From assembly GCA_003542275.1 (NCBI GenBank), contig DPKY01000164.1, positions 1 to 6,037 of the forward strand: DNA of 6,037 nt, given 5' to 3'. This document shows, in pieces, positions 5,012 through 6,037 of this stretch. The notes beneath the pieces are model-generated. The model saw nothing but the letters and a program-made list of their open reading frames with translations, did not search any database and was not told the DNA's origin. The translations under genes were made by a program, and so were the position numbers. This DNA comes from Methylococcaceae bacterium (lineage in GTDB: Bacteria > Pseudomonadota > Gammaproteobacteria > Methylococcales > Methylomonadaceae). Numbering within the stretch: position 1 is the stretch's first letter; each line of letters begins with the position of its first letter.

Positions 5012-5944
5012 ATGAACGCACTCTCTATTCGTAATCTTCGTAAAACCTACGCCAATGGCTTTGAAGCGCTCAAAGGCATTGATTTAGACGTGAAACAAGG
5101 GGATTTTTTTGCCTTGCTTGGCGCTAACGGCGCGGGAAAATCGACGGCTATTGGTATCATTAGCTCACTTGTCAACGCGAGCAGTGGCTCAGTAAAAATT
5201 TTTGGCCACGACATCAAATCCGACTCTGCACTGGCCAAAAGCTGCCTTGGACTCGTACCGCAAGAAATCAATTTTAATCAATTTGACACCGCAAAGCGCA
5301 TTGTACTCAATCAAGCCGGCTACTACGGTATTCCGCGAAAACTTGCGCTGCAACGCATGGAAACGTGTTTAAAGCAAGTCGATTTGTGGGATAAACGCGA
5401 CGTCATTTCACGGCGTTTATCTGGCGGTATGAAGCGGCGCGTGATGATTGCACGAGCGATGGTTCATGCACCAAAACTGCTGATTCTCGATGAACCCACT
5501 GCTGGGGTGGACATTGAAATTCGCCGCGCGATGTGGCAGATGATGGAAGAACTTAACGCGCAAGGCACAACCATTATTTTAACCACCCATTATCTCGAGG
5601 AAGCAGAAAGCCTGTGCCGTAACATTGCCATTATCGATCAGGGAAGCATCATTGAACATTCCGATATGGGGTCGTTTCTCAAACGCTTGCATATTGACCA
5701 TTTTGTCCTTGATTTAGCCCAGCCTCTCGCGCAATTACCCATTTTTCAAGGCTATTCACTCAAGCAAATCTCACCGACGATTATTGAGGTGGGAATTCCA
5801 AAGAGTCATGATTTAAATGATTTATTTCAACAACTCAGTGCGGCAAATATCCATGTCATCAGCATGAAAAACAAAAGTAACCGTTTAGAACAGTTATTTG
5901 TCGATTTAATTGAGAATAAAACACAACAAAAGGACGCTGCATGA
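5012..5944 (+). CDS. yadG: ABC-2 type exporter ATP-binding protein, YadG family
   Basis: Cytoplasmic ATPase subunit of an ABC exporter, partner of the YadH permease that follows; the substrate is not established. The product has 310 residues (E. coli YadG 308). All nucleotide-binding motifs are intact: Walker A GANGAGKST (37-45), Q-loop glutamine Q84 in LVPQE, signature LSGGM (136-140), Walker B LLILDE (156-161), D-loop AGVD (164-167) and H-loop H193 in TTHYLEEAE. The match to E. coli YadG is close along the whole length, including NQAGYYG (100-106), GGMKRRVMIARA (138-149) and the C-terminal MKNKSNRLEQLFVDLI, which sets it apart from generic drug-exporter or NodI/CcmA ATPases. The ATG at 5012 fits the family start although no Shine-Dalgarno is visible just before it. 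The stop TGA overlaps the yadH ATG by 4 nt. Confidence 0.93.
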   Translation: MNALSIRNLRKTYANGFEALKGIDLDVKQGDFFALLGANGAGKSTAIGIISSLVNASSGSVKIFGHDIKSDSALAKSCLGLVPQEINFNQFDTAKRIVLNQAGYYGIPRKLALQRMETCLKQVDLWDKRDVISRRLSGGMKRRVMIARAMVHAPKLLILDEPTAGVDIEIRRAMWQMMEELNAQGTTIILTTHYLEEAESLCRNIAIIDQGSIIEHSDMGSFLKRLHIDHFVLDLAQPLAQLPIFQGYSLKQISPTIIEVGIPKSHDLNDLFQQLSAANIHVISMKNKSNRLEQLFVDLIENKTQQKDAA

Positions 5945-6037
5945 GTGTTTTGATTGCTTTTACCACGATTGTTCGCAAAGAAGTGTATCGTTTTATTCGT
6001 ATCTGGCCACAAACCCTACTCCCCCCAGCCATTACCA
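5941..6037 (+). CDS. yadH: ABC-2 type exporter permease, YadH family, N-terminus only
   Basis: The frame opens at ATG 5941, overlapping the yadG stop as ATGA, with a good AAGGA at 5930-5934 six nt upstream. It stays open to the window end, giving 32 residues plus one base. The visible part has KEVYRFIRIWPQTLLPPAIT (residues 13-32), which matches the cytoplasmic N-terminal segment of E. coli YadH (KEIHRFMRIWVQTLVPPVIT) just before the first membrane helix. The permease would form the membrane channel with YadG. About 220 residues are missing beyond the window. Confidence 0.9.
   Translation, partial: MSVLIAFTTIVRKEVYRFIRIWPQTLLPPAIT

Noticed and set aside
1..6037. Mobile element, CRISPR array, tRNA or DNA-uptake sequences.
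   Set aside because: No transposase, terminal inverted repeats, spaced direct repeats or tRNA-like fold was seen, and neither the Neisseria nor the Pasteurellaceae uptake motif was noticed.

Overview
This window is an ordinary chromosomal segment that fits a gammaproteobacterium of moderate GC content. The evidence is a classical two-domain ArgA, a trifunctional CysG with every key residue in the enterobacterial register, and a YadG/YadH-type ABC exporter pair that follows the E. coli proteins almost residue for residue. The sequence does not allow a safe genus call. I see no phage, transposon, CRISPR, tRNA or rRNA.

Layout. Positions 1-2903 hold three minus-strand genes that look like one operon, read from right to left: a small TusA-family sulfur-carrier-like protein, a TPR protein with a GT-B/GT9-like glycosyltransferase domain, and argA, whose C-terminal end lies outside the window. 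Spacing is 11 nt between the first two genes and a 4-nt ATGA overlap between the last two. An 89-bp divergent region follows. On the plus strand come cysG (siroheme synthase, 2993-4384), a small exported monoheme cytochrome c (4545-4883) with a strong intrinsic terminator behind it, and then yadG (5012-5944) and the first 97 nt of yadH, joined by another ATGA overlap.

How the genes relate. CysG makes siroheme, the cofactor of sulfite and nitrite reductases. The divergent TusA-like gene belongs to a sulfur-trafficking family, so the 89-bp region may join two sulfur-related units. The cytochrome looks monocistronic and well expressed, with a strong Shine-Dalgarno sequence and a strong terminator. 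YadG/YadH form an ABC-2 type exporter of unknown substrate. ArgA starts arginine synthesis; its coupling to a TPR-glycosyltransferase is the least expected partnership here.

I found no convincing undescribed system. The items most worth a second look are the tusA-like/TPR-GT/argA operon, the paired and possibly competing hairpins after the cytochrome gene, and an 11-bp ACTGTT motif found twice before the cytochrome gene and once before yadG.
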